Source: Limnoperna fortunei
Taxonomy: Eukaryota; Mollusca; Bivalvia; Mytilida; Modiolidae
NCBI GenBank assembly: GCA_944474755.1
Contig: OX104114.1
Location: 28,233,220-28,297,219 of the forward strand
DNA: 64,000 nt
Direction of reading: 5' to 3'
In this document: piece by piece, positions 1 through 12,999 of the stretch
Layout of the letters: the number at the start of each line of letters is the position of its first letter
Position numbering within the stretch: the stretch's first letter is position 1
Program-made: the position numbers and the translations under genes
The notes under the pieces: model-generated
What the model saw: only the letters and a program-made list of their open reading frames with translations
Databases searched by the model: none
Told to the model about the DNA's origin: nothing

Positions 1-960
1 TCGTCAAATCAGTTTAGTTGGCATTATATCAAGCAACTTTAAAATAGTTTTAAAAAAACGCGATGGGATTAATGTGATTTGCTTCGTGAAATTATTAAAG
101 TTATCGATATGTTATCGTCAGATTAACTAAAAACAAATCTAATTAAAACAACACGTACAATTTATATCATTATTTGATTTCCATGACGCTGAGTTTGATA
201 TTTGTGTATACAGCATCAGAGTTGACACTTTATATTATTTTTTTAATCTCGTTCATCAGTTACCGTGAGTATGCGCATGACTTTCCGTATTTACGTTTGT
301 TTGACCAGAACTTGTTTCTTTCTATTTCTCCGTACTAAATTTTTGGTCGGATGAACCCATAAAAAATCAGTTGACACTACAAACTCGGTTAATGGTTTGA
401 CACATTCTATATTTTATTGACCAACACATTTGTCAAGTTTAAAATAAATCCGCAAAGATAAATGTTTAACATATATTTCAACATAAGCTCATCAATTTAT
501 CATATTCTTTTGGTTATTCCACAATAAAGCTTGGCAACTCCCTGTTACAAAGGTCAAATTAAAAAGGCAAGACAATAGTTGTTACCGAGAACCCCCTTAT
601 AGATGAAAAACAACGCTTCACGAAAGATCTCTTACACTCTTGGTTTGTTCTAATCCTTTTATTATCGATAAATCTGCATTTAGTACACAATTTTGTCAAC
701 CTCCCACATATACTATCGTTATATATTCTTATTGTGCTTAAAGAATCATTATTTGTGACAGTACTCCTGTTAAACTCAATTTTGTTACAATAGCGAATAC
801 GTCATACGTGATATTTTCGCGCGAATTTGTAACGCAAAAGGTTGCGACGTCGCGATCAGTTTTAAGCAATTCTAACGAATATGTCATAAGTAAGTTTTCA
901 CACAACGAACGATAAAGAATATGTCACAAATTGATTTATAGACAATGACTATATGTCACT
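1..960. other. Non-coding stretch, nothing recognised
   Basis: AT-rich sequence without an open frame of convincing composition, RNA gene or clear repeat. I see nothing in it beyond short A/T runs. Confidence 0.5.
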
Positions 961-965
961 TACTA

Positions 966-1425
966 TAGATTGATTGATTGGATGTTTGTTTTAGGTCCAG
1001 CGAACAGTATTTCATCTATATTCAGAACGAGAACAAGTTTACAAACAATAAATCAACGAAAAAATGGGTAGGATTGGACATAGGGAAAACAATTTTGACT
1101 ACCACTAGAAAAAGTATGAAGTATTGGGTAGGGGTGGAGAATTTAGCGTTTTGTAGCGGATACAATGAGCGTAATCTTTTTTCGAAATCTACAAAACGGG
1201 TGTTTATCGTGCAAGAAGCGTGGCAGTCTCCAAACACGTTACCAACTGCGACCTGCGGTCAGCCGGTGACACGAATTACCGGAATCCACCGGAATCCACT
1301 TCCGGATTCCGGTAATTCGTGTCACCCGCGGACATGACAACCCCCAACCAGAGTGCACGATATTGAATGCTCTGGATCGAAATTATTGGACATTGTTCTA
1401 CTCTGGTCCGTCCGTCGTTCACATG
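966..1425 (-). mobile_element. SINE (family B), minus strand, interrupted by a palindrome
   Basis: Read on the minus strand this matches the copy at 18,851-19,350 in segment order. It has the 'gggggttgtca' segment near 1,340-1,352, the 'ggtaacgtgtttgga' segment near 1,220-1,240, a 'tttccctatgtcc' segment near 1,065-1,090, the SINE tail 'ctgaatatag' near 1,010-1,025, and a short (AATC) run near 968-980. The part between the first two segments is replaced or split by a palindrome (1,265-1,326). The open frames here (for example 978-1,337) are chance frames across the SINE. The upper boundary is approximate. Confidence 0.65.
1265..1326. repeat. Perfect inverted repeat with 23-bp arms
   Basis: The left arm (1,265-1,287, starting GGTGACACGAATTACC) is the exact reverse complement of the right arm (1,304-1,326). 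The 16-base spacer repeats part of the arm sequence (CCGGAATCCAC). It lies inside a SINE copy, so it is either a very small palindromic MITE or an insertion derived from one. No coding content. Confidence 0.85.
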
Positions 1426-1734
1426 TCTTAAAATCTAATCCATATAAAAATAAAATAGTTCCACTTAGAGTAGACGGAATGTTTTCTTTGAAACTAGATG
1501 ACGAAGAAGCATATTAAATAAATAAAATAATAGAAGTTTTAATTAAATTTCTGTATATTTAAGCTGTTAAAGTTACTCTTTACGAAAACAACTAGATGAC
1601 TACGGTGAAAGAAATCAAGACATTGAACGAGTCGATGTAATTAAAAAGAACGTTCCGTACCACATGAAATTGCAAAGGACACAATTCCATATTGTTTAAT
1701 GTACATAAAGTAGTCAGCATAATGTTTTTATTTT

Positions 1735-1820
1735 GAATGGTGATTAACGTCACTTTCCAGCAATTTTTCAACTATATCATGGCGTTCGGTTTTATTTGGA
1801 ATGAAGCCGGATTACGCGAA
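1735..1820 (-). mobile_element. SINE (family A) 3' fragment, minus strand
   Basis: The segment 'cactttccagcaattttt' followed by 'ctatatcatggcgt' is the reverse complement of the 3' part of the SINE found complete at 44,170-44,446. Only the 3' third is present and it is diverged. Confidence 0.55.
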
Positions 1821-1829
1821 AAAAAAACG

Positions 1830-4800
1830 ACATTCGATATTAGCAGAATGTACACTTATGGTTAGAAGTTGTAACCTGCAGCTGCAGGAAAACTTTCTAT
1901 ATGACTTAATGTTAAGGATCCTCATTTAAAGCAAGCGTTGTAGTGATAAAATATATAACAAATATTTGTGTTCGACATACAGAATATAGAATATTTTTCA
2001 AGATGCATTTGTTGTTGTAATCTGTTAATTTACAAAACATATTTACAAAATATTGTACACTATTTTCATATCAAAGGAAAAATATTTAAAATGAATTCAC
2101 ATTACCTAGTCATAATTATAGATAGTGTCGGCTATCTTGTGGTTAGCTGACAATAAAAACGTGTCTATCACTCGACATCGACGTAAGACAAATTATTTAT
2201 CATCTCTCTCACTCTTCCTTCAGTAAGGAAATTAGCATCTAACTATCGAAAAGCACCAAAAAAAGTTCGGCATATTAAATATATTTATTCCGTATATAAA
2301 AACAGTAAAAGAAGTGTACAACAAGTAGGGCACTCAATAAAAAAATTCCAATTAGTGGCATAATATAATGGTATTGTACGTACAGTTTAAGGAAAAACAA
2401 TGTCTACGGAATGTGGCAGTTCTTACGAAGTATTTAATTTTAACGCTTGTCAACACACTTAAGCGAAGATAATTTGAATCTGCCAATACGGAAAATCGTA
2501 GTTAAATTATAAACAATTATTTTAAAATGAAACTTAAATACAAACATCTTCAAAATGTCATACTTTTGTTTGTGATAAACACATTTATTGATCTAGGAGG
2601 TCAATAGGGTCAGTGGAATCTCATCAGATTATTATACACACAATTGTATATAAGTATCAATTTTTACATCCGAGGTGAGAGGTATTAGGTATTTATTGGA
2701 GCATCCAAATATATTTAAATGAATTGTCAGACAGTAAGATCGATTTTTGTATAATAATATAATCGCCCCCTCCCCGCCCCAGTAAAATCAGTTAGTGATT
2801 TATAATAACAAGTTAGGCTAAAAACTTAACATCGGAATATGTAAACATAAAGGGTATATTATATAGAATAGAATATGTTTATTAGCCAATCATGGTATAT
2901 TAGCATAAAAGATGAAACAACTTTTGTAAGAAATGATTGATGCTGCTGGATTGTTTTGACTTGCCTTAAGCGTTGTATCTTGTAAAAGATGTTGCATCTC
3001 AAGTCAATATTATACAATTAATAACTTTGATTTAGGTCGCGATCAGGATTTATTAGCCAGAAAAATATAATATTCAACGAGCCGCCAATATTGACCTGGT
3101 TTTGACCAGTTTAAGCCTGTGTTCATGTAATTTTAGTACTGTTGCGATTTATCGTGACCCGAAAGTTGTTTTTCGACTAATCAAAAACACGCAAAATTCT
3201 ATTCATGTAATAAAAGATGCTAGTAAGAAAGATTTCATGGACTTTCTCTATCAATGTGTCATAGCACTATAGCAAACAATTATAAAAGATTCAAGAAAGT
3301 TCAAATTTGCATAAACCATGAACACAGTTATAAGGGGTTTCAATGTAATCAAATCTTCTTGCAAATATAACCGAATGGCGCTTATATTAATGAGATGTCA
3401 TCGTCATATTACCATATTAGTATACATAGATTGCCGTTACACCGATTGATAAAAGCCTGACGAGCTAGCTATGATACACGATACCATTTCTAAATTCCCA
3501 TATAATAAACAACAACAAAAACTTGAACAGATTACAAACAATTTGTTGTACGGTGTTTGCAGGTGTTTTATAGAAATTATACATGGTCTTTTCTCTGCGA
3601 AAGGATTCACAGCTAGTACACATGACGGAGGTATAAACTGTCCACACTTCCGCTGTGTGAAATAAACGGTCTTGGAAACACACACGTTGAAGTGAACACA
3701 ACCAGAGGTTATAGACTATATACTAAGAGATGAATCGTTAAAGATAGATAACTTTATATAGCAATTCTAAAAAATCTGATCTTGTTGAATAAATCTTTTA
3801 CAGTTCTGTTTCTAGACAAAGACACGTTTTGTTATCTTATTATGACATTTTAACATTTTATTTTAACTTTATCTTATGGCATTATTTCTGTGCTTTATTC
3901 TAATATTGCTGTGCGGGATTAGTTCACACCATACATAAAGAAATAATTTGATTTAGATTGATCAACGTTACCGCAGTGTTTGACCTTTTCAGGCTTTCAT
4001 TTCACTACCTTGTCATTTGAAATCCAATTAAATGACTACCTGTATAGAATTCTCCTTTGTTCTGAGATAATCTGTTTGCAGAATGAACTTACTAGCATAC
4101 AGCAAGAGATTTTTGATTTTATTATTCATTGACTTCAAGTACTTCGGAAATCATAATGTAAACTTCAATGTAAAAGTGTAGAAATGTGATTGCATACATT
4201 CTGCTAGCTATTGATTAATGAATTTCTCAAATACTTTTTTATTTATTCAGTAATGTGTACATAAATAAACACCATATGGTCTCAATTGTGTTTTACGTAG
4301 TATTCAAAAACGAGGTTAAATGTCAAAAACTTGCAGCTCTTGAGAAACGGATTAACTTCCGGCCCTGTATAATACAAAATGGCGCCTCAACTTATTGCGA
4401 AACACATTGTTACAAAGATAATAAGGTTAATATAACTTACTACTCTAGACTCGCGTTTCGTATAATCAAGAATGATCAGTGGTGCTCAAACCCAAACAAT
4501 AAACAAAATCCAAATGAATAAGGTGTTGAGGAGCTTTTATCACCAAAGTTTCAAAAACGTTATACCGAATCTGGCTAAGTCTTCACCTTGAAAATAGAAA
4601 CCTTAGAATTAAAGTAGTTTTCGAAATTTCAGGGCAGTAAATTTAGATAGTTACTATATCTATGAAAGAATCAATGCTATTCCTGTCAGCACAAAAATGT
4701 GACTACTGGGCTGGTGATATCCTAGGGGCTAACAGTACACCAACACAGTCAATGGTTGCATATAAAATGTCACCAAAGATAAAAATAAACAAATAGCAAC

Positions 4801-4890
4801 TAGTTCTTATTAATGCCAGTCTAATTAATTAACAGCACATGAAAAATGGAAACAGGACTGAATTTTTCATAAGCAGACAATATCTGAACA
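1830..4890. other. Non-coding stretch with no gene recognised
   Basis: AT-rich sequence. Several 60-90 codon open frames occur on both strands (for example 3,437-3,701 and 4,255-4,521), but none shows a domain, splice-site pattern or codon bias that sets it apart from background. Confidence 0.45.
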
Positions 4891-4904
4891 GAACCATCGT
4901 TTGG

Positions 4905-5302
4905 TGACAGTCAATTAAATTACTTATATAACAAGTGTGGACTGTGAGCACGCTCACAAAGGGATACCTACACTTCGCTTCAAGTCCAATTATCTCCCCT
5001 GAATAATAAAGTTTCATCAAAACCTGTCAAACGGTTTAGGAGGAGTTGCGCTTACGAGGTCTTGCACTGAATACTATATTTTACCAGTCTAAGTCCAATT
5101 ATCTCCCCTGAATAATATCCGACAGCGACCAAAATTCTTCATGCACATCTACATATGATTTACTTCCTTCATGTTTAGTTTCATCAAAATCTGTAAAGAG
5201 GTTTAGGAGGAGAAGCGCTTAAAAGGGATGTGGACAGACGGACAGACAGACAGGGTGATTCCTATATGACCCCCCCAACCAAGTTTGCGGGGGGTATAAT
5301 AA
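4905..5302 (+). repeat. Dispersed repeat ending in GACAGACAGACAGG and a C-run
   Basis: Two related half-units lie in tandem. Each has 'aagtccaattatctcccc' (near 4,981 and 5,093), then 'gtttcatcaaaa', then 'tttaggaggag' and 'gcgctta'. The block ends with GGACAGACGGACAGACAGACAGG, split here as 'ggacagacgg' plus 'acagacagacagg', then a C-run and 'ggggggtataataa'. Termini of this kind recur at 6,890-6,967 and, inverted, near 14,696, which marks a dispersed element. I know this style of repeat as abundant in bivalves, but I cannot assign a class. Confidence 0.55.
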
Positions 5303-5309
5303 CAGCAAA

Positions 5310-6210
5310 CATGACATCAATTGTCCCAATCAGAAGGCTTATAAAATAACTTGGGAAGGTAAGCAATTCTTTCATAGGGTATTACAGAATGAAAATTGAT
5401 AAAGAAGCTATACAAATTAAGCGTGAAAGATAACATAATTAATTGCGTTTTAACATTTCAAATAGTAACGATAGAAAGCAAAAGGTTTATAGCGAAAGAA
5501 AAAAATTGTTTCATTGACTTCAGTGAAGTATTTATAATCAAAGCTGGCTGTTACTGGTACAATCACGCTTGATGAACACCAAACTCTTATCTTTTTACGT
5601 AAATACTGTATTTGGTATAACTGATTTATAAGTTTTCTGGTTAATTTAATTGTTAGTTAACAACCTCAAAATCAAATATTTGGATAGAAATTTTCACTTC
5701 AAGTGGGTATATGACCCTATACTACTTTAACAGGATGTCTGGGGATACCAAACACACTCAATGTCAGTTAGTTCTAAAATAATCTTTAATGATTCCCAAT
5801 AAAACGATTTGGGGCAAAGAAATAAAATCATTTGATCAAATTAGAGGTACTTGTAGAATCGTGTTTATCGTTTACATGGCTGTAAAGAGATTTGTTTGTG
5901 CATTTATTATACTTTGAAGAACGTGAAAATTAAATTTTACCGTATATATCTAACGTATGACAGGAGTCATAAAAGTGAATTATTGCCAAACTTGGCAAAA
6001 AATTAAGATAAGTGATATACTTCTGCGTACGATAAAACTTACAATCTTCCCTGTAATGTTGTTAGAGATGAGAAGACTTGCTGAAAATTCATATCACGAA
6101 TTGTCATATAAATTGTAAATATACTTCATATATCATCTTACTTGAAACAAGTTTAACAAATTGTATTTCATTACTTGTTTTGAATTATACGCAACTTTTA
6201 TTAATTCCCG
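5310..6210. other. Non-coding stretch, nothing recognised
   Basis: AT-rich DNA without a supported gene or repeat. Confidence 0.4.
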
Positions 6211-6215
6211 AGTAA

Positions 6216-6339
6216 CAATCTAATTAAAATTATATCTTTCACTTGCTCCCCCTTTTTGCTATGGTAGCTATAAGTTGTACACGCAGCGACCATAGCAAAA
6301 AGTGGGGAGCAAATGAAAGATTTAATTTTAATTAGATTG
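6216..6339. mobile_element. Palindromic MITE (family M1), copy 1
   Basis: A 124-bp element whose two halves are near-perfect inverted repeats of about 50 bp. The left half starts CAATCTAATTAAAAT and runs through 'ctttcacttgctcccc' to 'tttttgctatgg'. The right half is its reverse complement, ending in 'aattagattg'. A second copy with the same termini and core lies at 40,432-40,552. The flanking 9-mers (cccgagtaa before, cctcagtta after) could be a decayed target duplication. Non-autonomous DNA transposon by structure; superfamily not determined. Confidence 0.8.
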
Positions 6340-6504
6340 CCTCAGTTAATACAATATTTTATTTAGGAGAATGCTGGAATACAAAGCGACAATTCATACC
6401 TTCACAGGAACAGTGTCCATTTAGGTTGGAATTGAGAACTCCTGACCCTAAGTCATACTTGGGAGTTGGCCTCGCATATTTTTGTCTTTTTAAAACACCA
6501 AAAG

Positions 6505-6592
6505 ATTTATTGATTGACTGAAATGCATAAAACGATTGACTTACTTTCAACGAGCCGTATTTGAGCTATATTCAGGATAAGAACAAGATATT
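6505..6592 (-). mobile_element. SINE tail fragment, minus strand
   Basis: The reverse complement contains 'cctgaatatagctcaaata' followed by a short AATC-like stretch, matching the shared 3' tail of the SINEs in this window. Only the tail is present. Confidence 0.4.
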
Positions 6593-6630
6593 ACATTTTC
6601 TGCAAGCATTTTGTATAGTTTCTCCTACTT

Positions 6631-7166
6631 AACTAGAAAAAGTTGGTCTAGCGATCAATGATACCCCACTTAGATTTTTCAAAACTTTTTTCGTAAAAAT
6701 TTTTAACGTTTTTTCGACTGGTGATCTTGACCATTGATGGAATTCCTCCAGCATCAACAGGCTTCTTACCAACCTAATATGCTATAATATCCCTAAAGTT
6801 TCATTGAAATCAAATGCACACTATTTGAGTTATTGTCCGGAAACGGTTTTTTTGTGCAGTAAACATTTCTAACACCTTGAAACTAAATGTGGACGGACGA
6901 ACGGACGGACGGAAGGACGGACATGAGGACCACTATATACTCCCGACTCTGTCGAGCGGGGGTATAAAAACGTTTGAAATCTTAACAAAAAAGATGTTTC
7001 CGAACAATAGCTAAAAAGCTTGCATTTAATTTCAATGAAACTTTGGGATATAGTTTCATATTAGGTGGATCAAAAGCCTATCGATTTGGGTAAGTCCACG
7101 AAAATATTATAAATTTTTACAAAAGCGGGGGTATCTGTGATCGTTAGATCGACTTTGTCTAGTTTT
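6631..7166. mobile_element. Element with ~38-bp terminal inverted repeats and internal inverted duplication
   Basis: The left end 'aactagaaaaagttgg' through 'gataccccactt' is matched in reverse complement by 'gcgggggtatctgtgatc' through 'tttgtctagtttt' at 7,128-7,166. Inside, 'cctaatatgctataat' with 'aagtttcattgaaatc' (about 6,770-6,815) recurs inverted near 7,030-7,070 and again direct near 7,235-7,290. A GGACGGACGGACGG-type run with 'gagcgggggtataaaaa' lies at about 6,893-6,968. It looks like a composite of related non-autonomous elements. Confidence 0.55.
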
Positions 7167-7349
7167 TTATTTGGCAACTGTGACCTTCAAAGTTGGTGAA
7201 TTTTCCCAAAAATCGATAGGCTTCTCATCTACCTAATATACGTCTAAAATGAAACTATGTTGTATTCCAAAGTTTAATGAAATCAAATGCAAACTTTTTG
7301 AGTTATTGTTCGGAAACATATGTTTTGTAAAAATTTCTTACGTTTTTTG

Positions 7350-10300
7350 TGGACTTTGACCTTGAAATTTGAGGCCTAATCGTGTTTAGGATTCAAGAAT
7401 AGGTTACTTCAACCCGTCCTGGGACCGATTTCAAACTTAGTTTTAGATGTTTGTAAGACTTGTTGAATAAGCGAAATAGGATACGTTGTTTTAAACATCG
7501 TAATTTGGAGAACCAGATCCTGATTTTGTATTCAAATAAACTTATAACAAACATGTCATTCGAGTTTAGCTGCGAAATTGTGTCTAATTACCTGTGAAGA
7601 TCTACTATTTGTTTTGATAACTAGTTTTCTTCTGAAATGACAGCGAGAGATTTATCAACCTATAATCAAAAATTTTTTGCTGATTGTCATGTCCGATTGT
7701 TTGTAAATTTTAGCTTTTATTTGTCCAATTTCTAGTGACAATTTGAATTCAATAACGTTTGCTTTTTTAAGAAACACATGATTTATCGTTTTACAAATGA
7801 AATTTGAGAGTTTCAATCGATTTGGAGTTTTAATGTACTAAATTCAGAATTAATTATCATTAAAAATATGTTCAATTCAAAAGGATGTCGTCAGGTTTTT
7901 TACGAAGATAAATGAATTTAAACTATTTATAGACATTACTATTATTTAACTTAATATGGTATCTGAACATATTTAGTAGATATCTGTCATTTGTTCATAA
8001 TCTTGTAGGTTATTACCAGCAAATAAATGCAAAAAGGTTTAATAAACAATGTATTTTTTATAATTAATCTAGTGAATACACAAAATAAGTATACAGATTT
8101 TGTGATTATCGTCAAATTTGTCATACAACTTTCAGCAGTTGTCAGCAATGTCATTGAGAAATTGAGAAAAGAATTTATTGGGTAAAAAATACCAAGTATT
8201 CAGTAAAATCCCCAACTTTCTGCAGGAAAAGTGGTAACGGTAGGCGTCGAGGACATCTTGCCGCAATTCAGACTTGAATTGACAGTTCAGATTTTAAGCA
8301 GAGGTAGTTCTTGTAATTGATGCTATTTGCCTTTTACATAAAAGTCATTAGGAAACACAATAAAAATAGTTATTTTGATCTTCAAACTTCCTTGTATATT
8401 CCTCTAGTTGATGTATTGTTTGTTACCCATTGTTGCTGAAATACTACTGAAATACTAATCAATCAATCAATGGAGTAACTATATGCATTTGATTGATCTC
8501 TATCTGTTTGTTAGATTGATTGATTCGTTGATTATCTATTGGCATTTTAGTTCCATTTATCAATGTTTAAAATAACAACAAGTAAAAAAACCCAAAATGC
8601 ATACAATGTTACAGGTATCAAAAGAATATAAAGGCGAATGGGTCAAAGAAAGGAGGGAAATATTAAATAGGACCTTACATGGGCCTATTTGGTACCAATT
8701 TAAAAGCGATTGTCTAGATGTTGTTTTTAATGACAGGAGTGCATGGTATTTATCCTAAACACGGAAAAAAATATAATGGAAGATGACTGCAAAATATCCC
8801 GACAAAGTAAAAGTTAAAAAGTAACACGTTGTCACGTTGGCAATAAACATTGAAACTGTCCTGTTGTGTCGTTAACAGTAAAATTGATCGAGGATTAATA
8901 TGTATAAATATCATATAACCAGACAAATATAATCTGTTATAATATTGGATTATATGTTATCCGGGATTGTCATTAATTATCAAAGGGAAGATAGAGGAAA
9001 ATTATTTTATTATAAAAATGTCTACGGAAAAGAAACAGATTATATCAGAAATTATTTGCAGCACTTAACATTTATTTCTGCAATTTGATTGATGTTTGAC
9101 GTGTTTTCGTTAGGAAGTTAGTCATGTATTATATATGTTACGCGGGACAAAGTAATCTATCTCCTTCACTTCATTAATGATTATATTTTGCTTAGACAAC
9201 GAACCATAAAGAAATAGATATCTGTTGAAACGGACACAGTGAAACGGAGTTAATATTGATATTTTACAACAAAGCTCATGAAATATTTAAGTTACGAAAT
9301 TGAAACACGCTAATGACAAAATCTTTAAAATTGTTCCTTATGTATAGCTAAATTATAAAAAAGATTTAAAACTCAAAATAAACATAGCGCAAGTGTTTTT
9401 GTCTCGATGAGGTGCCTCTTTAATCTAGGGTTGTAAGTGATACAATTGTCATCGGCGTGACAACACTAGTGGTCGGTTCGAAACAGACTTCAGACCAAAA
9501 GTTCACGACTTCAACATTAAGCATCTGACCCATTATTGAAGTTACCGTTTATTATTTTTTCACTAAGAAATACAACTGTATTAAATAAACTGATTTCTAA
9601 TGATGCAAAAGATATTGTTTTACTTCGAGTAAATGTTAAAAACTAATGCAGAGTAAATCGTTATATAATATTTACGATGTTTTCATAACATTACTGAGGT
9701 ATGCTGTACTACAAATCAATGGACATCCAACACCCTAGCTATGATCACGTGGTCAATTGTGGTCCTGATAAGATTGCAAGTTTTACTGCGAAAGATCGGG
9801 AGTTGCAGAAGATTTCCAGATTAGAAACAGTGTTAAACGTTACCAAATATATAAATGGCAAAGAGTGATACTATTTGGTTTTATAAACTTTTTTTTCAAT
9901 GTAATATAAAAAAATGATGTTTTTACAATAAAATGATTGCTTGAAATCTCTCTATTCCAGTGGCATGTAAATATTTGATTTTTGTTTGTATGAGAAAAAA
10001 CATCTCATTAAACGCAATAATTAAAACATATAATATAGTGTTTCCATTAATGTTTGATGCCTGAAATTTTCTAATGTAAGTGTGATGGTAATAATAATGT
10101 CTATGAGACTCCATGACTCCTCGACAAGACTCCGCTCTGTAAAGTACAGGGTGCCCAGAACGTGCTGTATTCCCCCCTCCCCGACTTGGCTGTTCAGTGC
10201 AGACGAAAAATGTGTACTCTTAGATAATTCAGTGTACATATTTCTCTACCTATATAAGTAATGTTGATATTTGCTTTTAAAACCTGTCATATGTTTACTT

Positions 10301-12130
10301 ATGTATTCCATTGTCCTTTGAAGTATTTTATTGTAATTTTGTGGGATATACTGGGTGTTTAGGTTTATTGTAATATATTATAAGTTTCATTGAACTTAGA
10401 AATGTTTGTAATACCTTGGCTATCAAATCTTAATCAAACGCATTAACGTTACCCCGGGAGCCGATATGACTTGGTCAAGTATCCACTTGTCTCCTGGGAT
10501 TAAAGTACTCATAATGAAAAAGGATATTCAAGTTCAAGATATTGCCCGTTAATAACAATGTATTCGTATTCCATACTTCAAAATAATTAAGAAGTTGGTT
10601 TTCGTAAATATTTAACAGCGGTAGAATATTTCCCTAATTTGAGTTTAATTGCAAGTTTTATATAACAATTTTAATCCTGATTAATGTTTCCACTTATATT
10701 TTTAGTTTTTTTCTGCCTTATTTTGAAGTTGTGATTCCGTTGAGAAATTGGCGAAACGTGACTTGTGTATCAATCGAACGGTTTGAGATATGTGAAATGT
10801 AAAATATTACATTATTGAAATATTTGTGTTCAGTTTAAAAAATATCCCAGTATGCGCACTCCAAGGTCATCTGCATAATCCCCACTCTCCACCAAACGTG
10901 GAATCCGAACCCCTCACTTGGGAGGTTGCATCACCCCTTCATTATAGATTAAATTCACAAGTGCCGATTTCTGTTAAATGGGATTATTTCTTATTTCACT
11001 ATGCAGTTCTATATGACATGGTGGCCGGATGAGGTTACTTCGCGTTATGATAGTCATCCTCTACTAAATAACCAATCAGTTGATGATGCCGTAGTCAAAA
11101 GTAGTGCTTAAAACAAAAAAAAGTAGCTCTACTTTCACTTTGCATAACATTAAATTTGTAATTCTGAAGGAAATCTGTTTAAAATTAGATTTTTATGATG
11201 CAGAAATATTTCCAGAAGCGAGCTGTCAATAGTTTGTTAGATATTGTACGATCCTATTTCTATACATCTGACAACTTAAACTAGCTTCATATGTGACGTC
11301 ATTTTTATAAACTTTACAAAACGTAATTTTTACACGTTATAATGGTAAGCTATGCTAATCATTAAATATAGGTTTACCTGAAAACGATGAAAACGCGAAA
11401 ACATGAAAGTGGCCACCATATTATGACGATATCATATGTCTCGGACTCTTAACTTTTGACCTCAGAAGATATCATATTTGGCCATAACTCCATTTTTAAA
11501 TTTCGAAAGCAGATGTTCAATTGTTTTAATGCTGAAAACACTTTCTGTTAAGACCAATTGAAGAAATTGTTTAATACATTACAACCATAAAAAATTCATC
11601 AGTGACCCAAACAATTTATCATTAAATATATCATCCTTTCGAGACATTAAATAAAACTTATTGAAAATCAATTGTTTTTTTTCAATAAAATTTACATTTA
11701 ACATGCGATAATTATTTCCTATGACATTGATATTCAAAGAATCACACAGAAAATACGTCTTTTATTGAATTATTTATCTGAAATTTTCATACCTATCTCT
11801 AAGTTATACAGAAATTTTATTGCTTTAATTATAAATGTATGTATTGTCTTTTCAAATGTATGGTTGAACAGATGTCAGAATTTATTTCATTTGATACTTT
11901 TAAGAATAAACAGCGTGTTATGTTCTTTTGTTAACTTAAAATGAAAACTTACATGAAATTATTTATCGATGTGAATAGTTTAGCACGAGCCTAGTTTTTA
12001 GCATTTTATCAGGTAAAAGTTGTTAATTAACCAGCAACTTAAATTTTCTTAGCTGACAATGGTACGATGTATACAGTGTCTAACGCTGTATTTATTTGAT
12101 TTTTCCATCATTGCTGATTTGAAAATCTTA
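7350..12130. other. Non-coding stretch, mostly unrecognised
   Basis: AT-rich, with short (AATC) runs at 8,458-8,473 and 8,515-8,530. Small open frames (9,923-10,239 and 10,826-11,032) have no recognisable protein features. Near 9,465-9,480 there is a 'ggtcggttcgaaac' stretch resembling a Pol III B box, with no convincing A box at the right distance. Confidence 0.4.
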
Positions 12131-12136
12131 TCAAGT

Positions 12137-12480
12137 GTTTTTAATAAATTGCGGGATCCTCTTTTCTAGTTCTGGGACCATACTGTGAGGGTGCACAGTG
12201 CTCGACCCACAGAGCTGCCCAGCGCGTCCCCAGGCAGCGGATAAGGGATGCCCTCTTGTTGGGAGTTGTCAAGTCATAATATGAAAAGTCTGACCACGGA
12301 CCACAATGGGATACGTGCTTAGAGAGTGCTACGCTCCTTGCGCAATAAAGACCCTTTTTGTAGATTTCGATATAGCCCCTAAAAAAGGCTACATTGTCCG
12401 CCCCTACCCATACTTTTCCAGTAGCATTAAAAAACCATTTGGTCAATCTTTTGCGATATGCTCCATCTTTTTCTCATTTA
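12137..12480 (+). mobile_element. SINE (family B), plus strand, 3' part missing
   Basis: It shares segment order with the copy at 18,851-19,350: 'cccaggcagcggataagggat', shortened here to its core 'gcagcggata', then 'gggagttgtcaagtcataat', 'gaccacgga', 'gtgcttagagagtgc', 'gcgcaataaagacc', 'tgtagatttcgat' and 'ccgcccctacccat'. The (AATC)n tail is not visible. The open frames on both strands here are chance frames in the SINE. Confidence 0.7.
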
Positions 12481-12559
12481 TTTATTTTTTGTTTACATCA
12501 AATTGAAAACTATTCTAGTTTTCGCACCGAGCATGCCTAACACAATAAAAAAGTAAATT

Positions 12560-12990
12560 GTAACTAGTAATAACTGTGTTGGGATGCCAACACAAAATGT
12601 CTCCCAAGCGAACCCCCAATGCCACTATAATTTTGAGCATGATGAAAACCGCCAAATACAAATTTTTTAAGTAAATAATGCAATGTCCTACATAATGACC
12701 CCCGTTTCAATGGAAACGGCAGCCATTTTGAAAATTCCAAAAGTGGATTGCAAAACTTCAGGTAACCATTAACATGTTCCCAAAGTTTCATATTGATTGG
12801 ACATCTCAGAGAAACTGTAAGGATAAGATTGAGTGGAAAGAAAAAAAAGAAAAAAGAAATTAAGGAAAAGAAACCTGACAAAAACATGTCTCCCAAAACT
12901 TCGAAAAAACCTGGCAAATGCATGATGCGTATGGGAGAGGAGATCTTAAACGAATGCCTGTCCAACATCAAGCAAACGCCTAAATAAATC
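12560..12990. repeat. Probable dispersed repeat with A-rich tract
   Basis: The stretch includes 'aatgacccccgtttcaatgg', 'aaagtttcatattgattgg' and a purine-rich (A)n tract at 12,839-12,868. 'Fails to conserve a frame' best describes the 135-codon minus-strand frame here: it has a long Phe run (from the A tract) and no domain. It reads like the AT-rich repeat DNA of bivalve genomes, but no second copy was found in the window. Confidence 0.35.
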
Positions 12991-12999
12991 TGATGTTCA

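Noticed and set aside
978..1337. 119-codon plus-strand frame
   Set aside because: It begins at a TTG codon and runs through a minus-oriented SINE and a palindrome. No domain or codon bias.
12564..12971. 135-codon minus-strand frame
   Set aside because: Its poly-Phe run comes from an A-rich tract, and the rest looks like repeat DNA. No splice sites or domain.
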